Assembly (NCBI GenBank): GCA_026671195.1
Contig: JAPOHD010000060.1
Location: 1 to 57,999, forward strand
Direction of reading: 5' to 3'
Origin: Draconibacterium aestuarii
Lineage (GTDB): Bacteria > Bacteroidota > Bacteroidia > Bacteroidales > Prolixibacteraceae
DNA length: 57,999 nucleotides
This document shows, piece after piece, positions 1 through 8,249 of this stretch (positions are counted from its first letter, which is position 1; each line of letters starts with the position of its first letter). The position numbers and the translations under genes are program-made. The notes beneath the pieces were generated by a model. The model ran no database searches. It saw only the letters and a program-made list of their open reading frames with translations, and was not told where the DNA came from.

Positions 1-55
1 CTGCTTCGCAGCCAACCAGGCCCCTCTCAAACGAAAAGTGCACCAAACCACAGGC

Positions 56-80
56 ATTACGAGCGTAGCGAAGTAATCTC
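56..80. repeat. Possible REP-like palindromic remnant
   Basis: A short palindrome with ATTAC (56-60) and GTAAT (73-77) arms encloses GAGCGTAGCGAA. This resembles short GAGCG..GCGAAG extragenic repeats that are common in many genomes. Only one copy is seen here, so the assignment is weak. The remainder of positions 1-128 shows nothing recognisable. Confidence 0.25.
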
Positions 81-128
81 CAACTTTTACCAACACCAGT
101 GATTCATTTTGTTATCCTTCTGATCACC

Positions 129-1010
129 TCACCTTTTCCTGTCGAGTTGCTGTACCAAAACACCGGAGACGATAAAGATCAGACCAATAAATGTGGTAAC
201 GTAAATGGTTTCTTTTAAAATCAGGTGAATAAAAACCAACGACAAAAAGGGAGCAAAAAAAACAAGATTGCCGATTTTGGCAGTACTGCTTGTCAGGCTC
301 ATGGCTTTTAACCAGAGCACATAGGTGATTCCCACTTCGAAGATGCCGGAATAAATAACAGCCCCAAACCCGGTTCCCCAACTCACACGAAACGAAGAAA
401 ATAACGCCACTACCGGAACCAGGTAAATCAGGCCAACGGCAAAGTTGAGAAACAATTTTACTACCTGCTCGCGTTGGTCGCGTACATTAAAAATCCAGTA
501 CAGCGACCACAATACAGAGCTTCCCACAGCTAATAAAACACCAAGTGGATTGGTATTTCGGAATCCCTCAAAACCACCCTGCGACGAGATAAAAAACACC
601 CCCACAAAACTCACCATTAAAGCAACAAAACTAACCCAACTGATTTTCTGCTTCAGCAAAGGCACCGAGAGCAGTGCCAGCGTAATGGGCCAAATCATGT
701 TTAGCGGCTGCGCCACCTGCGCCGGGAGCAGGGAATAGGCCTTAAACAACACCAGGTAATACAGCAAGGGATTAAAAGCCCCCATCAGCAACGAATACAA
801 CCAATGACGTTTGGTTTGCCGAAAAATTAAATGGGTCTTCCGCTGAAACAACAGGACCATAAAAAGCAACAAAACAGTTACGGCCGAAACATAAAAAATA
901 AGTTGGATATAATCGTATTCACGCAGTGCCAGCTTAAATGAAGTCGCCACGGTTGACCAGAACAATACGGCCAGCCCGGCATACAAATATGTTTTAAAAT
1001 TTCGCGACAT
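129..1010 (-). CDS. DMT-superfamily (EamA) permease
   Basis: A 293-residue polytopic inner-membrane protein with about ten hydrophobic segments in two halves, the layout of EamA drug/metabolite transporters. It is probably an exporter or importer of a small metabolite; the substrate cannot be read from sequence. I start it at the ATG that gives MSRNFKTYLYAG. A longer in-frame start at 1070 adds 20 residues that overlap promoter-like DNA and lack the family pattern. It ends in a short basic tail (QQLDRKR). It stands alone: upstream is the long repeat-rich gap and no partner gene is visible. Confidence 0.85.
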   Translation of the reverse strand: MSRNFKTYLYAGLAVLFWSTVATSFKLALREYDYIQLIFYVSAVTVLLLFMVLLFQRKTHLIFRQTKRHWLYSLLMGAFNPLLYYLVLFKAYSLLPAQVAQPLNMIWPITLALLSVPLLKQKISWVSFVALMVSFVGVFFISSQGGFEGFRNTNPLGVLLAVGSSVLWSLYWIFNVRDQREQVVKLFLNFAVGLIYLVPVVALFSSFRVSWGTGFGAVIYSGIFEVGITYVLWLKAMSLTSSTAKIGNLVFFAPFLSLVFIHLILKETIYVTTFIGLIFIVSGVLVQQLDRKR

Positions 1011-1074
1011 GAAGTTGTTTAATGAGTGCCAAAATACGAAAAGAAAATAGAATGGTATCGTTTTAACCAATGGC

Positions 1075-1300
1075 TGCTAAGGTTTATTTTACTGATAAGG
1101 TTTTTCCGGATTTGCCAACTTTGCGACAACAAAAACCTTATTCTTTTCTTTTCAACCTTAGTAGATTGAATTATGCACCCACAAAACAACCTTATTAACC
1201 TTATTGTTGGTTGTTTCAATTTTCAGAAAATAAGGAAATAAGGTTTTTGTCATATTATCATTTGTTTGCTACTAAGGTTTCTTTTGTTGATAAGGTTTTT
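1075..1300. repeat. Clustered TAAGGTT / AACCTTA repeats with mirrored halves
   Basis: The heptamer TAAGGTT occurs in pairs at about 1078 and 1096, and again at 1273 and 1291 (18 bp apart each time). Between them lie AACCTTA copies in the opposite orientation at 1134, 1154, 1188 and 1197, and another TAAGGTT at 1239. The two outer pairs are nearly the same 30-bp sequence. The cluster sits directly upstream of the DMT permease, so it could be a regulatory region, or simply a degenerate inverted repeat. Confidence 0.6.
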
Positions 1301-1536
1301 CATTCCGTGTCCAAATTTCTTCAGATCAAAAAAAAGAAGAACACCATTACAGTGCCCCCCTTTCCCCTTTTAAATATTCATCATGGAAGACTATTCTTCA
1401 TTTTTATCGTCGTTCTTAAGCCGCTTACGAACTGCCGCGTTATTATCGGCACTAATTTTGGCAATGGTACCGGCAAAAACCCCATGCGTAGCCGCCTGAA
1501 AACGTTGGGCCGGCTTTTTTTGCTCTGAAAACACAA

Positions 1537-1740
1537 TTATCACCCGTAAAAAATAGATTATCACTCAAATTATCTGTCTATCACTACCATTTTGTAAAAT
1601 CTCTCCGGTGATAACCGACAAAAAGCAAGTGAGAACACCCTTTTACCGGGTGATAACGGTCAATTTCCGGGTGATAAGCCCCTGCCAACAGGTGATAAGC
1701 CCTTTTTTTGGGTGATGACGGCTTATTTTGGGGTGAGATC
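1537..1740. repeat. 21-bp periodic GTGATAA array with an orientation switch
   Basis: GTGATAA-like heptamers (GTGATAA, GTGAGAA, GTGATGA, GTGAGAT) begin at 1608, 1629, 1650, 1671, 1692, 1712 and 1733, that is every 21 bp with one step of 20. To the left the reverse complement TTATCAC or CTATCAC occurs at 1537, 1558 and 1578 with the same period. Sequence between the heptamers is poorly conserved. The array lies in the gap between the end of the TPR gene and the start of the DMT gene. Because 21 is a multiple of 3, a stop-free heptad frame arises on the minus strand (1584-1805); I do not regard it as a gene. Confidence 0.75.
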
Positions 1741-2046
1741 GATGTCAGAAAGGGTGAGGGAATACTTTTGATGGCTGCGGAAGCCCGTTGTACACCTGCT
1801 GACAAACAGCCAGTGGTAGCGTAAAGTATTTTATATCATAAAACTGCTGCTTTACTTACCAATTGTTTACATTTATTGCACGAAACAACAAAATGCCCGA
1901 TACATTGAATACTTCTCTTGTAAATAATGAGCAGCAAAATTGCGGAAAATATACAGAATAAAGCCTGCTGACGGCGGTTTGCAGAGGATGAAGATAATAT
2001 GGGGTAGGTGTACCCTACACTTACGTTAACTAATTAATTCCGAACA

Positions 2047-3936
2047 CTAAAACTCCGTACCTTCAATGGCCCGCATAAAAAGTCCCTCTTTTGATTCCGG
2101 TTCTTTATCAGGATAAATCTCCCGCAACTCACGGTATTTGGCCCGCGACTCCTCTATAAATACACTTCCGGGATAGCTGGTCAGCATTTGTTTGTACAGG
2201 TCTTTGGCCTTTTCTTTTTCGCCCAGGTTGTAATTGTAAATTTCGGCCTGCATAAACAGGGCATCGTCGCCCAACAGTTCGTAGCTAAAATCGGTAATTA
2301 TGGTTTCGAGATACTCTGCAGCTAAAGCATAATTCTGGTTTTCCACTTCAATTTTTGCTTTTCGGAAAAGAATATCATCCACCAGCGTATGGTAGGGATA
2401 ACTATCGGCAATGGAATCCAGCACCAGCATGGCCTCCTCTTCGCGGTTCTGAAAAAACAGCAAGTCGGCACTGGCAAACATTTGCAAAGGCACTGCCGTG
2501 GTATCCAGGTTCAGGTTATTCCCGATCATCATCGAAAGCTCCATGGCATCGTTGGCGGTAAGTTTCGAGGTACTGGCTTTCAGTACATCAAGTTGTGCTT
2601 TTGCCCAGCTAAAGTTTCCCATGTAATAGCCCAGGCGGGCTTTTTTGAGTTTTACCTCGTCGCCGAGAGTATTCTTTTTGTTGGCATCAATTACCTGCGA
2701 ATAAATCAGCATGGCCTCCCACGGATCGTCGGCATACACATAAATATCTGCCTTTTCGGTTTTTAAAGCACCAATCTGCTCCGGCTTTAACTGCGGAATT
2801 TCCAGCCCCTGCTCCAAAACGTCAAGCGCCTTTTGTGTATCGTTTAAATAAAAGGCCAGCAAATGGGCGTACTCCTGTATTAAATTCAGGGTTGCCGGTC
2901 CGTAATGCAAGTATTCCAAACCATCGCCAAACTGCTGCGCCAATGCAGATCCTTTTTCCGTTTCATCCTGAAATTCGTTTACATATTCAAGGTACGAAGC
3001 ATGCAAATTAAGGGCGTACGCCTGCGGATAATACGGGCTTTCCTCCCCCTTACCCATTAAATAAGCATAGGCCTTTTTTGCCTCGGCATATTCCTTGTTG
3101 TTTAAGGCCATGTTGCCCAGCTGCGCAATCTGGCCATCTTCTGCAGCAGTACGTTTATCCAACGCAATCGACTGTCGCAGGGCGCCAGGGAATTTTTTTT
3201 CCTGCAGAAAAAACCAGATTAACAAACGATTGTACCCAATTACTTCGGGATTTTGCTGAATACGGGTTAACACCTGCCCCCTGAACCTGTTTCGCAAACC
3301 ATTGTCGATATCCAAACGCATGGCCGACGACAGGCTACTCTGCACACGTTGCAAATGATTTTCATCCTGTGCCAAAAGATTCAGGTACTCCTCCGTCATA
3401 TTTTCGTAATCGCGTAAATACAGATACGACCGTGCCAGCTCGTAACTAAACGATTCACCCTCCAATTCTTCTCGTCCTTTCAGATAAGTTTGTTTGGCCA
3501 GATCGTATTCTCCCCAACTTAAAAAAGTATTGGCAGTTGTTAGGTAACTTCCGCGGTTGGGTTGAATATTATCAATCGCCTCCTGATATTTCCTATCCGC
3601 CTCATCATTGTGGTTTTGCATTTTTAAAATCCACCCCCAATGCACTAAATATTCAGGTCGAACCGGTTTTTGTTTTTTAATCGCGTTCTGAATCTCTTTC
3701 TCTGCCTCGGTGAACCGTTTTAATTCAACCAGGCTATTTATATAATAGCGAAAATATGTACTGCTTTTAGTTAACTGATGTACCTCTTTTAGCAAAGGCA
3801 TAGCTTTTTCAAAGTCTTTGGCGTTGTAGTAACGTATGGCCAGACTCGACTTGGTTTGAACTTCGGATTGTTTCTGTTGCCCAAAACTTTCATTCAACCC
3901 AAGAAAAATAAAAAGCAGGATTAATAAATACTTCAT
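2047..3936 (-). CDS. Exported tetratricopeptide-repeat protein
   Basis: A 629-residue protein with a Sec signal peptide (MKYLLILLFIFLGLNESFGQ) followed by helical repeats over nearly its whole length. TPR-like stretches include 'AKDFEKAMPLLKEV', 'LKRFTEAEKEIQNA', 'WGEYDLAKQTYLKG' and, near the C-terminus, a YbgF/BamD-like region ('YPYHTLVDDILFRKAKIE'). It is probably a periplasmic scaffold for protein contacts. No catalytic motif is visible and the partner is unknown. It is monocistronic and divergent from lipA; the 290 bp between them hold promoters for both. Confidence 0.85.
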   Translation of the reverse strand: MKYLLILLFIFLGLNESFGQQKQSEVQTKSSLAIRYYNAKDFEKAMPLLKEVHQLTKSSTYFRYYINSLVELKRFTEAEKEIQNAIKKQKPVRPEYLVHWGWILKMQNHNDEADRKYQEAIDNIQPNRGSYLTTANTFLSWGEYDLAKQTYLKGREELEGESFSYELARSYLYLRDYENMTEEYLNLLAQDENHLQRVQSSLSSAMRLDIDNGLRNRFRGQVLTRIQQNPEVIGYNRLLIWFFLQEKKFPGALRQSIALDKRTAAEDGQIAQLGNMALNNKEYAEAKKAYAYLMGKGEESPYYPQAYALNLHASYLEYVNEFQDETEKGSALAQQFGDGLEYLHYGPATLNLIQEYAHLLAFYLNDTQKALDVLEQGLEIPQLKPEQIGALKTEKADIYVYADDPWEAMLIYSQVIDANKKNTLGDEVKLKKARLGYYMGNFSWAKAQLDVLKASTSKLTANDAMELSMMIGNNLNLDTTAVPLQMFASADLLFFQNREEEAMLVLDSIADSYPYHTLVDDILFRKAKIEVENQNYALAAEYLETIITDFSYELLGDDALFMQAEIYNYNLGEKEKAKDLYKQMLTSYPGSVFIEESRAKYRELREIYPDKEPESKEGLFMRAIEGTEF

Positions 3937-4044
3937 ACTATTTTTAACTCATACAAAAATAACACAGTTCTGTTAAGAATAGTTTTTTTGAAAACAATTT
4001 TGCGATTTCAGAGTTTATCAGGTTTACATTGATTTTAAAACTTT

Positions 4045-4052
4045 TACATTTG
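4045..4052 (+). promoter_or_regulatory. Candidate -7 box upstream of lipA
   Basis: TACATTTG fits the TAnnTTTG -7 element of Bacteroidota. No good TTTG -33 box lies at the expected distance, so the call rests on the -7 element alone. If used, it gives a leader of about 170 nt before lipA that includes a small open frame. Confidence 0.4.
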
Positions 4053-4077
4053 CACAAAATTTTCATAAACTGTTTAA

Positions 4078-4197
4078 ATGATATTTGTCGGAATTATTCT
4101 GATGGATTTTTTATTTAGACAAGGTAAAAACGACGAGAATAGCATTCGCTATTTAAGGAGATTTTACAGCAGTAAAAATGAAAAAGGCGCAAAATAA
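4078..4197 (+). CDS. Possible 39-residue small ORF in the lipA leader
   Basis: An ATG-initiated frame of 39 codons with a hydrophobic N-terminus (MIFVGIILMDFLF) and a basic, polar C-terminus lies 32 bp before lipA. The ribosome-binding site is poor and I recognise no family. It may be a leader peptide, a membrane microprotein or chance. I see no codon run that links it to lipoate or sulphur metabolism. Confidence 0.25.
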   Translation: MIFVGIILMDFLFRQGKNDENSIRYLRRFYSSKNEKGAK

Positions 4198-4229
4198 AAC
4201 GATGAAATAATTTTTAGTCAGTTTATATT

Positions 4230-5093
4230 ATGGCACACGAGTTGAAAGGCAGGCAGCGATTGCCGAAGTGGATGAAGATGAAAATGCCAAAAGGCGAAAG
4301 CTATTCGAAGGTAAAGAACCTGGTTGACAAACACGGATTACATACCATTTGCACCAGCGGCAATTGCCCCAATATTGGTGAATGCTGGAACCGTGGAACA
4401 GCCACTTTTATGATATTGGGAAACATTTGTACACGACGCTGCAAGTTTTGTGCAGTACCAAACGGAGTGCCATTGCCTGCCGATTTGGAAGAACCTAAAA
4501 AACTGGCCGAATCGGTCCGGATTATGGGGGTGAAACACTGTGTAATTACTTCGGTAGATCGCGACGACATGGAAGACCAGGGTGCAGGTATCTGGGCCGA
4601 GACCATTCGCGAGGTAAAACGCGTAAACCCGGAAACCAAGATTGAAGTTTTGATTCCTGATTTTCGTGGTAAAGAAGAATTGATTCAGCAAGTAATTGAT
4701 GCAGGCCCCGATGTAATTTCGCATAACCTGGAAACCACTGAAAAACTGACTCCTTTTATTCGCTTTGCCGCCAAATACCGCCGCAGTTTAGATGTAATAA
4801 AATATGTAGCCGATAACTTTGGAAGGGCAAAATCGGGAATCATGCTCGGCTTGGGCGAAACACACGAAGATGTTTTGCAAACCATGGACGACTTGCTGGA
4901 AGCCGGTTGTAAAGTAATGACCATTGGACAATACCTGGCACCAACGGCCAAACACATGCCGGTTCAGGAATACATTGAGCCTGAAAAATTTGTGGAATAC
5001 CGTACTATTGGCATCCGAAAAGGATTTAAGTTTGTGGAAAGTTCGCCACTGGTGCGCAGTTCGTACCGGGCCGAAGAACATGTGAAAGCGTAA
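4230..5093 (+). CDS. lipA: Lipoyl synthase (radical SAM)
   Basis: A 287-residue protein that inserts two sulphur atoms into octanoyl groups on carrier domains to make lipoyl cofactor. Both cysteine sets are present: the auxiliary cluster CX4CX5C at Cys41, Cys46 and Cys52, and the radical-SAM CX3CX2C at Cys67, Cys71 and Cys74. The C-terminal RSSY motif that ligates the auxiliary cluster is also there (VRSSYRAEEH). Length is typical. It acts with LipB, encoded 0.5 kb downstream on the same strand, but a toxin-antitoxin pair lies between the two. Confidence 0.97.
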   Translation: MAHELKGRQRLPKWMKMKMPKGESYSKVKNLVDKHGLHTICTSGNCPNIGECWNRGTATFMILGNICTRRCKFCAVPNGVPLPADLEEPKKLAESVRIMGVKHCVITSVDRDDMEDQGAGIWAETIREVKRVNPETKIEVLIPDFRGKEELIQQVIDAGPDVISHNLETTEKLTPFIRFAAKYRRSLDVIKYVADNFGRAKSGIMLGLGETHEDVLQTMDDLLEAGCKVMTIGQYLAPTAKHMPVQEYIEPEKFVEYRTIGIRKGFKFVESSPLVRSSYRAEEHVKA

Positions 5094-5130
5094 GTTGTTA
5101 CAGAGCTTATAAATAGAGATAAAAGTTTGT

Positions 5131-5138
5131 TACCTTTG
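5131..5138 (+). promoter_or_regulatory. -7 box directly before the antitoxin gene
   Basis: TACCTTTG is a perfect TAnnTTTG element ending only 7 bp before the antitoxin ATG. A start point 5-7 bp downstream would give a leaderless or nearly leaderless mRNA. I do not see a clear -33 box, so this remains a candidate internal promoter. Confidence 0.45.
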
Positions 5139-5145
5139 AAGTATT

Positions 5146-5346
5146 ATGGGAGCAGTAGTAATAAAAATTGACGAAAAAAATAATCGCCTTATATCCAAAC
5201 TGGTCAAACAACTTGGCGGCAAAGTTCTTTCCATTAATGAAGAGCAATACGAAGATTTAGCACTAGGAAAATTAATGGACAAGACAAAAACCGGCGAGAC
5301 AGCTTCTCGCGTTGCAATTATGAAAAAGCTGAGAAATGAACGTTGA
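5146..5346 (+). CDS. Antitoxin of a type II toxin-antitoxin pair
   Basis: A 66-residue acidic/basic protein with a beta-alpha N-terminus (GAVVIKIDEKNNRLISKL) and a charged C-terminal tail. It has the size and position expected for an antitoxin: immediately upstream of a RelE/ParE-type toxin with which it overlaps by 11 bp, in a different frame. The tail probably wraps the toxin and the N-terminus may bind the promoter. The family is not certain because antitoxins diverge fast. It starts 52 bp after lipA. Confidence 0.75.
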   Translation: MGAVVIKIDEKNNRLISKLVKQLGGKVLSINEEQYEDLALGKLMDKTKTGETASRVAIMKKLRNER

Positions 5347-5605
5347 ATTCGACAAATCGTTTCTAAAAAGTCTGGATAAAATTAAAGATGGCAAAGTCCT
5401 TCTAAAAATTGAAAAAATAATTCTGTCCTGCGAAAAAGCTTCTCAACTAACCGAAATATCAGGAACAAAAAAGCTTACCGGTTTTCCAAATTATTTCAGA
5501 ATAAGAATGGGGCATTACCGAATTGGCTTTGAGCTGCTCAACACTTCAACCATACGGTTTATCATTGTTACACACAGAAAAGATATTTATAAAATATTTC
5601 CGTAA
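5336..5605 (+). CDS. RelE/ParE-family toxin
   Basis: An 89-residue protein with the RelE/ParE fold order: N-terminal helices (FDKSFLKSLDKI), then the strands 'YFRIRMGHYRIGFELL' and 'TIRFIIVTHRKDIYKIFP'. The YFRIRxGxYRIGFE pattern is the most conserved part of this superfamily. RelE members cleave ribosome-bound mRNA and ParE members poison gyrase; sequence alone does not settle which. The final tyrosine and histidine region (HRKDIYKIFP) is typical. Its stop lies 4 bp before the lipB start, so lipB is probably co-transcribed with it. Confidence 0.85.
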   Translation: MNVEFDKSFLKSLDKIKDGKVLLKIEKIILSCEKASQLTEISGTKKLTGFPNYFRIRMGHYRIGFELLNTSTIRFIIVTHRKDIYKIFP

Positions 5606-5609
5606 AAAA

Positions 5610-6278
5610 ATGGCAAATTTTAATTACATCGACGTTGGTTTAAAAGACTACAAAGAATGCTGGGATTACCAGGAAGAACTGTTAAAAGAGGTATCTGACG
5701 ATAAACGGGCCAAAAAACAGGCATCCGAACTGAACCATTTTTTATTGGTTGAACACCCACATGTTTATACACTTGGTAAAAGCGGCGACGAAAGCAACCT
5801 TTTAGCTGCCGGCGATTTCCTGAAAAAAATTGATGCTACATTCTACAAAATAAACCGGGGTGGCGATATTACGTACCACGGTCCGGGTCAGCTGGTGGGC
5901 TACCCCATTATCGATCTGGAACATTACAAAATCGGGGTGCGCGAATACATCGAAAAAATGGAAGATGCCATAATTGCCACCATTGCCGAATATGGCATTG
6001 AAGGTGGCCGCAAAGAAGGAGCAACCGGTGTTTGGATTCAAGCCGGGCACAAAGTGCGTGCCCGTAAAATATGTGCCATTGGCGTGCGGGTGAGCCGTTA
6101 TGTAACCATGCATGGTTTTGCCCTGAATGTAAATACCGACATGCGCTATTACAACTACATAAACCCATGCGGATTTGCCTCTTCGGCTGTCACTTCCATT
6201 CAACAGGAACTTGGCAAAGAAGTATCAATGGATGAAGTGAAAAAAGTGATAATGGAGAAGTTCAATGCAATCTATTAA
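5610..6278 (+). CDS. lipB: Lipoyl(octanoyl) transferase
   Basis: A 222-residue enzyme that moves octanoyl from acyl-carrier protein to lipoyl domains, supplying the substrate of LipA. The active-site block RGGDITYHGPGQLVGYPI (residues 83-100), Lys153 in ARKICAIGVR and the catalytic cysteine in NPCGF (Cys187) are all present. I start it at ATG 5610 (MANFNYIDVG), which follows the toxin stop. An upstream in-frame ATG at 5523 lies inside the toxin gene and adds 29 residues unlike any LipB. Confidence 0.96.
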   Translation: MANFNYIDVGLKDYKECWDYQEELLKEVSDDKRAKKQASELNHFLLVEHPHVYTLGKSGDESNLLAAGDFLKKIDATFYKINRGGDITYHGPGQLVGYPIIDLEHYKIGVREYIEKMEDAIIATIAEYGIEGGRKEGATGVWIQAGHKVRARKICAIGVRVSRYVTMHGFALNVNTDMRYYNYINPCGFASSAVTSIQQELGKEVSMDEVKKVIMEKFNAIY

Positions 6279-6280
6279 CT

Positions 6281-6311
6281 TGAGTTCGATTTAAATTTTA
6301 CGTCGAACTCA
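6281..6311. other. Hairpin between convergent lipB and the next gene
   Basis: TGAGTTCGA (6281-6289) pairs with TCGAACTCA (6303-6311) across a 13-nt loop. There is no T-run on either side, so it is not a textbook intrinsic terminator. It sits between two converging transcription units and may stabilise 3' ends. Confidence 0.5.
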
Positions 6312-6349
6312 GGTTATAAATACCGGCAGCTAAATCCTTTTGTTTTCTC

Positions 6350-6571
6350 CTATTCTTTTTTACGCCCTAGTCGCATTCTTCCAAAACTAAAACCAAGAAC
6401 AAACGGAACACCAAAGAGCACAACCACCAGTAAAACAAAGTAGATTATTGTTTGGCGGATCAGGCTGACTACTTTATCCATTGTGGTTTCAATCATACTG
6501 TTGCCCACGCGCTCAATTTCTTCGGCAATCAATTCGCGCTGCTGATGAAAGTTATACTTCAAACGCCTCAC
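6350..6571 (-). CDS. Small single-pass membrane protein
   Basis: A 73-residue protein with an amphipathic N-terminal half (ELIAEEIERVGNSMIETTMDKVV) and one strong transmembrane segment (residues about 40-62), ending in a basic RMRLGRKKE tail. Its start overlaps the end of the upstream lipoprotein gene by 20 bp, so the two are translated together and probably work together at the envelope. No family recognised. Confidence 0.65.
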   Translation of the reverse strand: MRRLKYNFHQQRELIAEEIERVGNSMIETTMDKVVSLIRQTIIYFVLLVVVLFGVPFVLGFSFGRMRLGRKKE

Positions 6572-7487
6572 GTTGTTTTATAAGATCGCTAACGGCCCGG
6601 TTAACCATACTATTAAAATCATACACAATCGGCGAAAGTTCTTCCCCGAGTTTTTCTGCAATTATCCCCATCATTTCAGGAATTTCCTGTACAATAATTG
6701 CAATATTGCTTAGAATGGAAGCAAGCGTATCGGTGCGCTCAAAAAGTTTTCCATCCAGATTATTCTCTTCCCATGTAATAGTAAACCGGTCTTTTTGCCA
6801 CTCAACACTATTCTGAAGCTGCAACTGATATCGGGCCAAACGTTCTGTTAAATCACTCATCACCTGTCCTGAAGATCCAACTGTTGAAGCAAAAGTTGTG
6901 TCTTTTGCTCCTATCAGTTCATTCAATTCGGTAAGGGTGCGGGGTGTCGAGCTTGTCATTTCAACAAGAGCATTCTCTTTGGTATACGCATAAACAAAAT
7001 CTCTAAGTTCGGGGCGTTTCATGGCTTTTGTAAGACTGTTCCCAAGCGAGGTAATTTGTTCACTAAGTTCATCAGCACACGATTGGGCAATTGGTACAAA
7101 TTCTGTAAAATAGTTCTCTCCACTTTTATTAAAAAACTCCTGCCATTGCAAGGTAAGTATCCAAACATCAGACAGTGATGCTTCAGGAATGGTTTGGAAT
7201 GCAGCGTTTGTATATGCAGCAGTGCTGTTCAGTTTCCATTTAATCGCATTTATTCTGATCTCCGGATTTTCAGTGGAGTTGATGATCGAATCAGACGCCT
7301 CAATTATGGCATTGTTCGCTACTTCTGCAAAGCTTCGCACCTGCATTCTTATATTCACTTCCTTTTGCGAAAGAGGATCAACCATCGATGGCATGGTGAC
7401 ATTTAAAAGCGTACAGCTGGTTGAAAAAGTTACCAATAAAGCCATAAAAAGATAGCTCTTCCTGAAATGTTTAAATCTATTCTTCAT
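6552..7487 (-). CDS. Putative lipoprotein, helical, unknown function
   Basis: A 311-residue protein with a lipobox after a hydrophobic signal (LVTFSTSCTLLNV), so a lipid-anchored envelope protein. The rest is mostly helical, with long polar helices and repeated references to pairs of acidic and serine residues, but no catalytic motif. It overlaps the small membrane protein encoded downstream, whose N-terminal part could pair with its C-terminal helices ('MVNRAVSDLIKQREAFEV'). Function unknown; an envelope complex is an inference from the overlap. Confidence 0.7.
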   Translation of the reverse strand: MKNRFKHFRKSYLFMALLVTFSTSCTLLNVTMPSMVDPLSQKEVNIRMQVRSFAEVANNAIIEASDSIINSTENPEIRINAIKWKLNSTAAYTNAAFQTIPEASLSDVWILTLQWQEFFNKSGENYFTEFVPIAQSCADELSEQITSLGNSLTKAMKRPELRDFVYAYTKENALVEMTSSTPRTLTELNELIGAKDTTFASTVGSSGQVMSDLTERLARYQLQLQNSVEWQKDRFTITWEENNLDGKLFERTDTLASILSNIAIIVQEIPEMMGIIAEKLGEELSPIVYDFNSMVNRAVSDLIKQREAFEV

Positions 7488-7844
7488 AATTCTTCCTTAG
7501 TCACTGTCTGTCACAAAACACAACATCCAGTATTGTCTTTTTTACATCATCTTCCTTCCGTTATTAAAATTTGGAAAGAAATATTTGCTGCCCGGTTACG
7601 ACAAACAATTTAAGATTTTATGAGAATAGATTTTAACTCCGGCGCAGTTATACTAATTCTGTACCTTTTCTGCTTTCGGAAGCTATTTTTTTGTACAAAC
7701 GATACATGCAACTGTATTTCTGACAGATAGAACTCTCATTTTTTTAGGACTAAAATTTCAAAGCAGGTAGATGCCTATAGTCGTCAAATTGGTGCTTCAA
7801 CAAATAAATTTAATAATTTGGGAAAGTGCAATTAAACCTTTTAT

Positions 7845-7938
7845 GAGCAAATGTGTCTAACGCTCAGTTTAGTTTGTTAAATGATAAATAATCGTTTATC
7901 AAATGTTGCTCCCCGGTGAGGCCGGGGAGCTTTTTTTT
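7845..7938 (+). ncRNA. Candidate small RNA ending in an intrinsic terminator
   Basis: Three hairpins follow one another on the plus strand with no gene upstream for more than 300 bp: GAGC/GCTC (7845-7865), TGATAAA/TTTATCA (7882-7901) and a strong GC stem GCTCCCCGG/CCGGGGAGC (7908-7930) followed by eight T. The last is a textbook intrinsic terminator. An orphan terminator after two stems suggests an independent short transcript. I found no convincing promoter, so the 5' end is unknown. Confidence 0.4.
7908..7938 (+). terminator. Strong orphan intrinsic terminator
   Basis: A 9-bp GC-rich stem, GCTCCCCGG with CCGGGGAGC, a 5-nt loop and then TTTTTTTT. The nearest plus-strand gene ends at 6278, and converging minus-strand genes lie in between, so the terminated transcript must start within this gap. 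Confidence 0.8.
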
Positions 7939-7993
7939 ATAAGAAGTTTTTAAGTAAATTCTGTTTATATAATAAAGAGAAAGACATAAAAAG

Positions 7994-8020
7994 AAAAGGA
8001 GACTCAACAGTCTCCTTTTT
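7994..8020. terminator. Bidirectional terminator-like hairpin
   Basis: AAAAGGAGACT (7994-8004) pairs with AGTCTCCTTTT (8009-8019) over a 4-nt loop and is followed by T on the plus strand and preceded by A, so it could work in both directions. On the minus strand it could terminate the histidine kinase transcript that ends at 8250. The rest of 7488-8249 is AT-rich with no other recognisable element. Confidence 0.6.
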
Positions 8021-8249
8021 AAATGTTAACCCCCAAACACACATAATACCTGAACGGTATTACACTACAATTATACTCAAATTGTTTATTCGCACAACAA
8101 AACCGGATATGATAAATAACATATTTTTATTTTTTTCGAAAGAAGCTTGATCTGGAAGAAGTAGTTCAAGATTTATGAATACTCGATAAAATATCAAAAA
8201 AACAAATGTTCGAAGCAATAGGAATCATTCGTTTACTTAACCTGCAAAA

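Noticed and set aside
1211..1528. A 105-codon plus-strand frame in the first intergenic region
   Set aside because: It runs through the TAAGGTT repeats, is low complexity and matches no family.
1584..1805. A 73-codon open frame with repeated Tyr-His on the minus strand
   Set aside because: It follows from the 21-bp GTGATAA array; no family, no ribosome-binding site.
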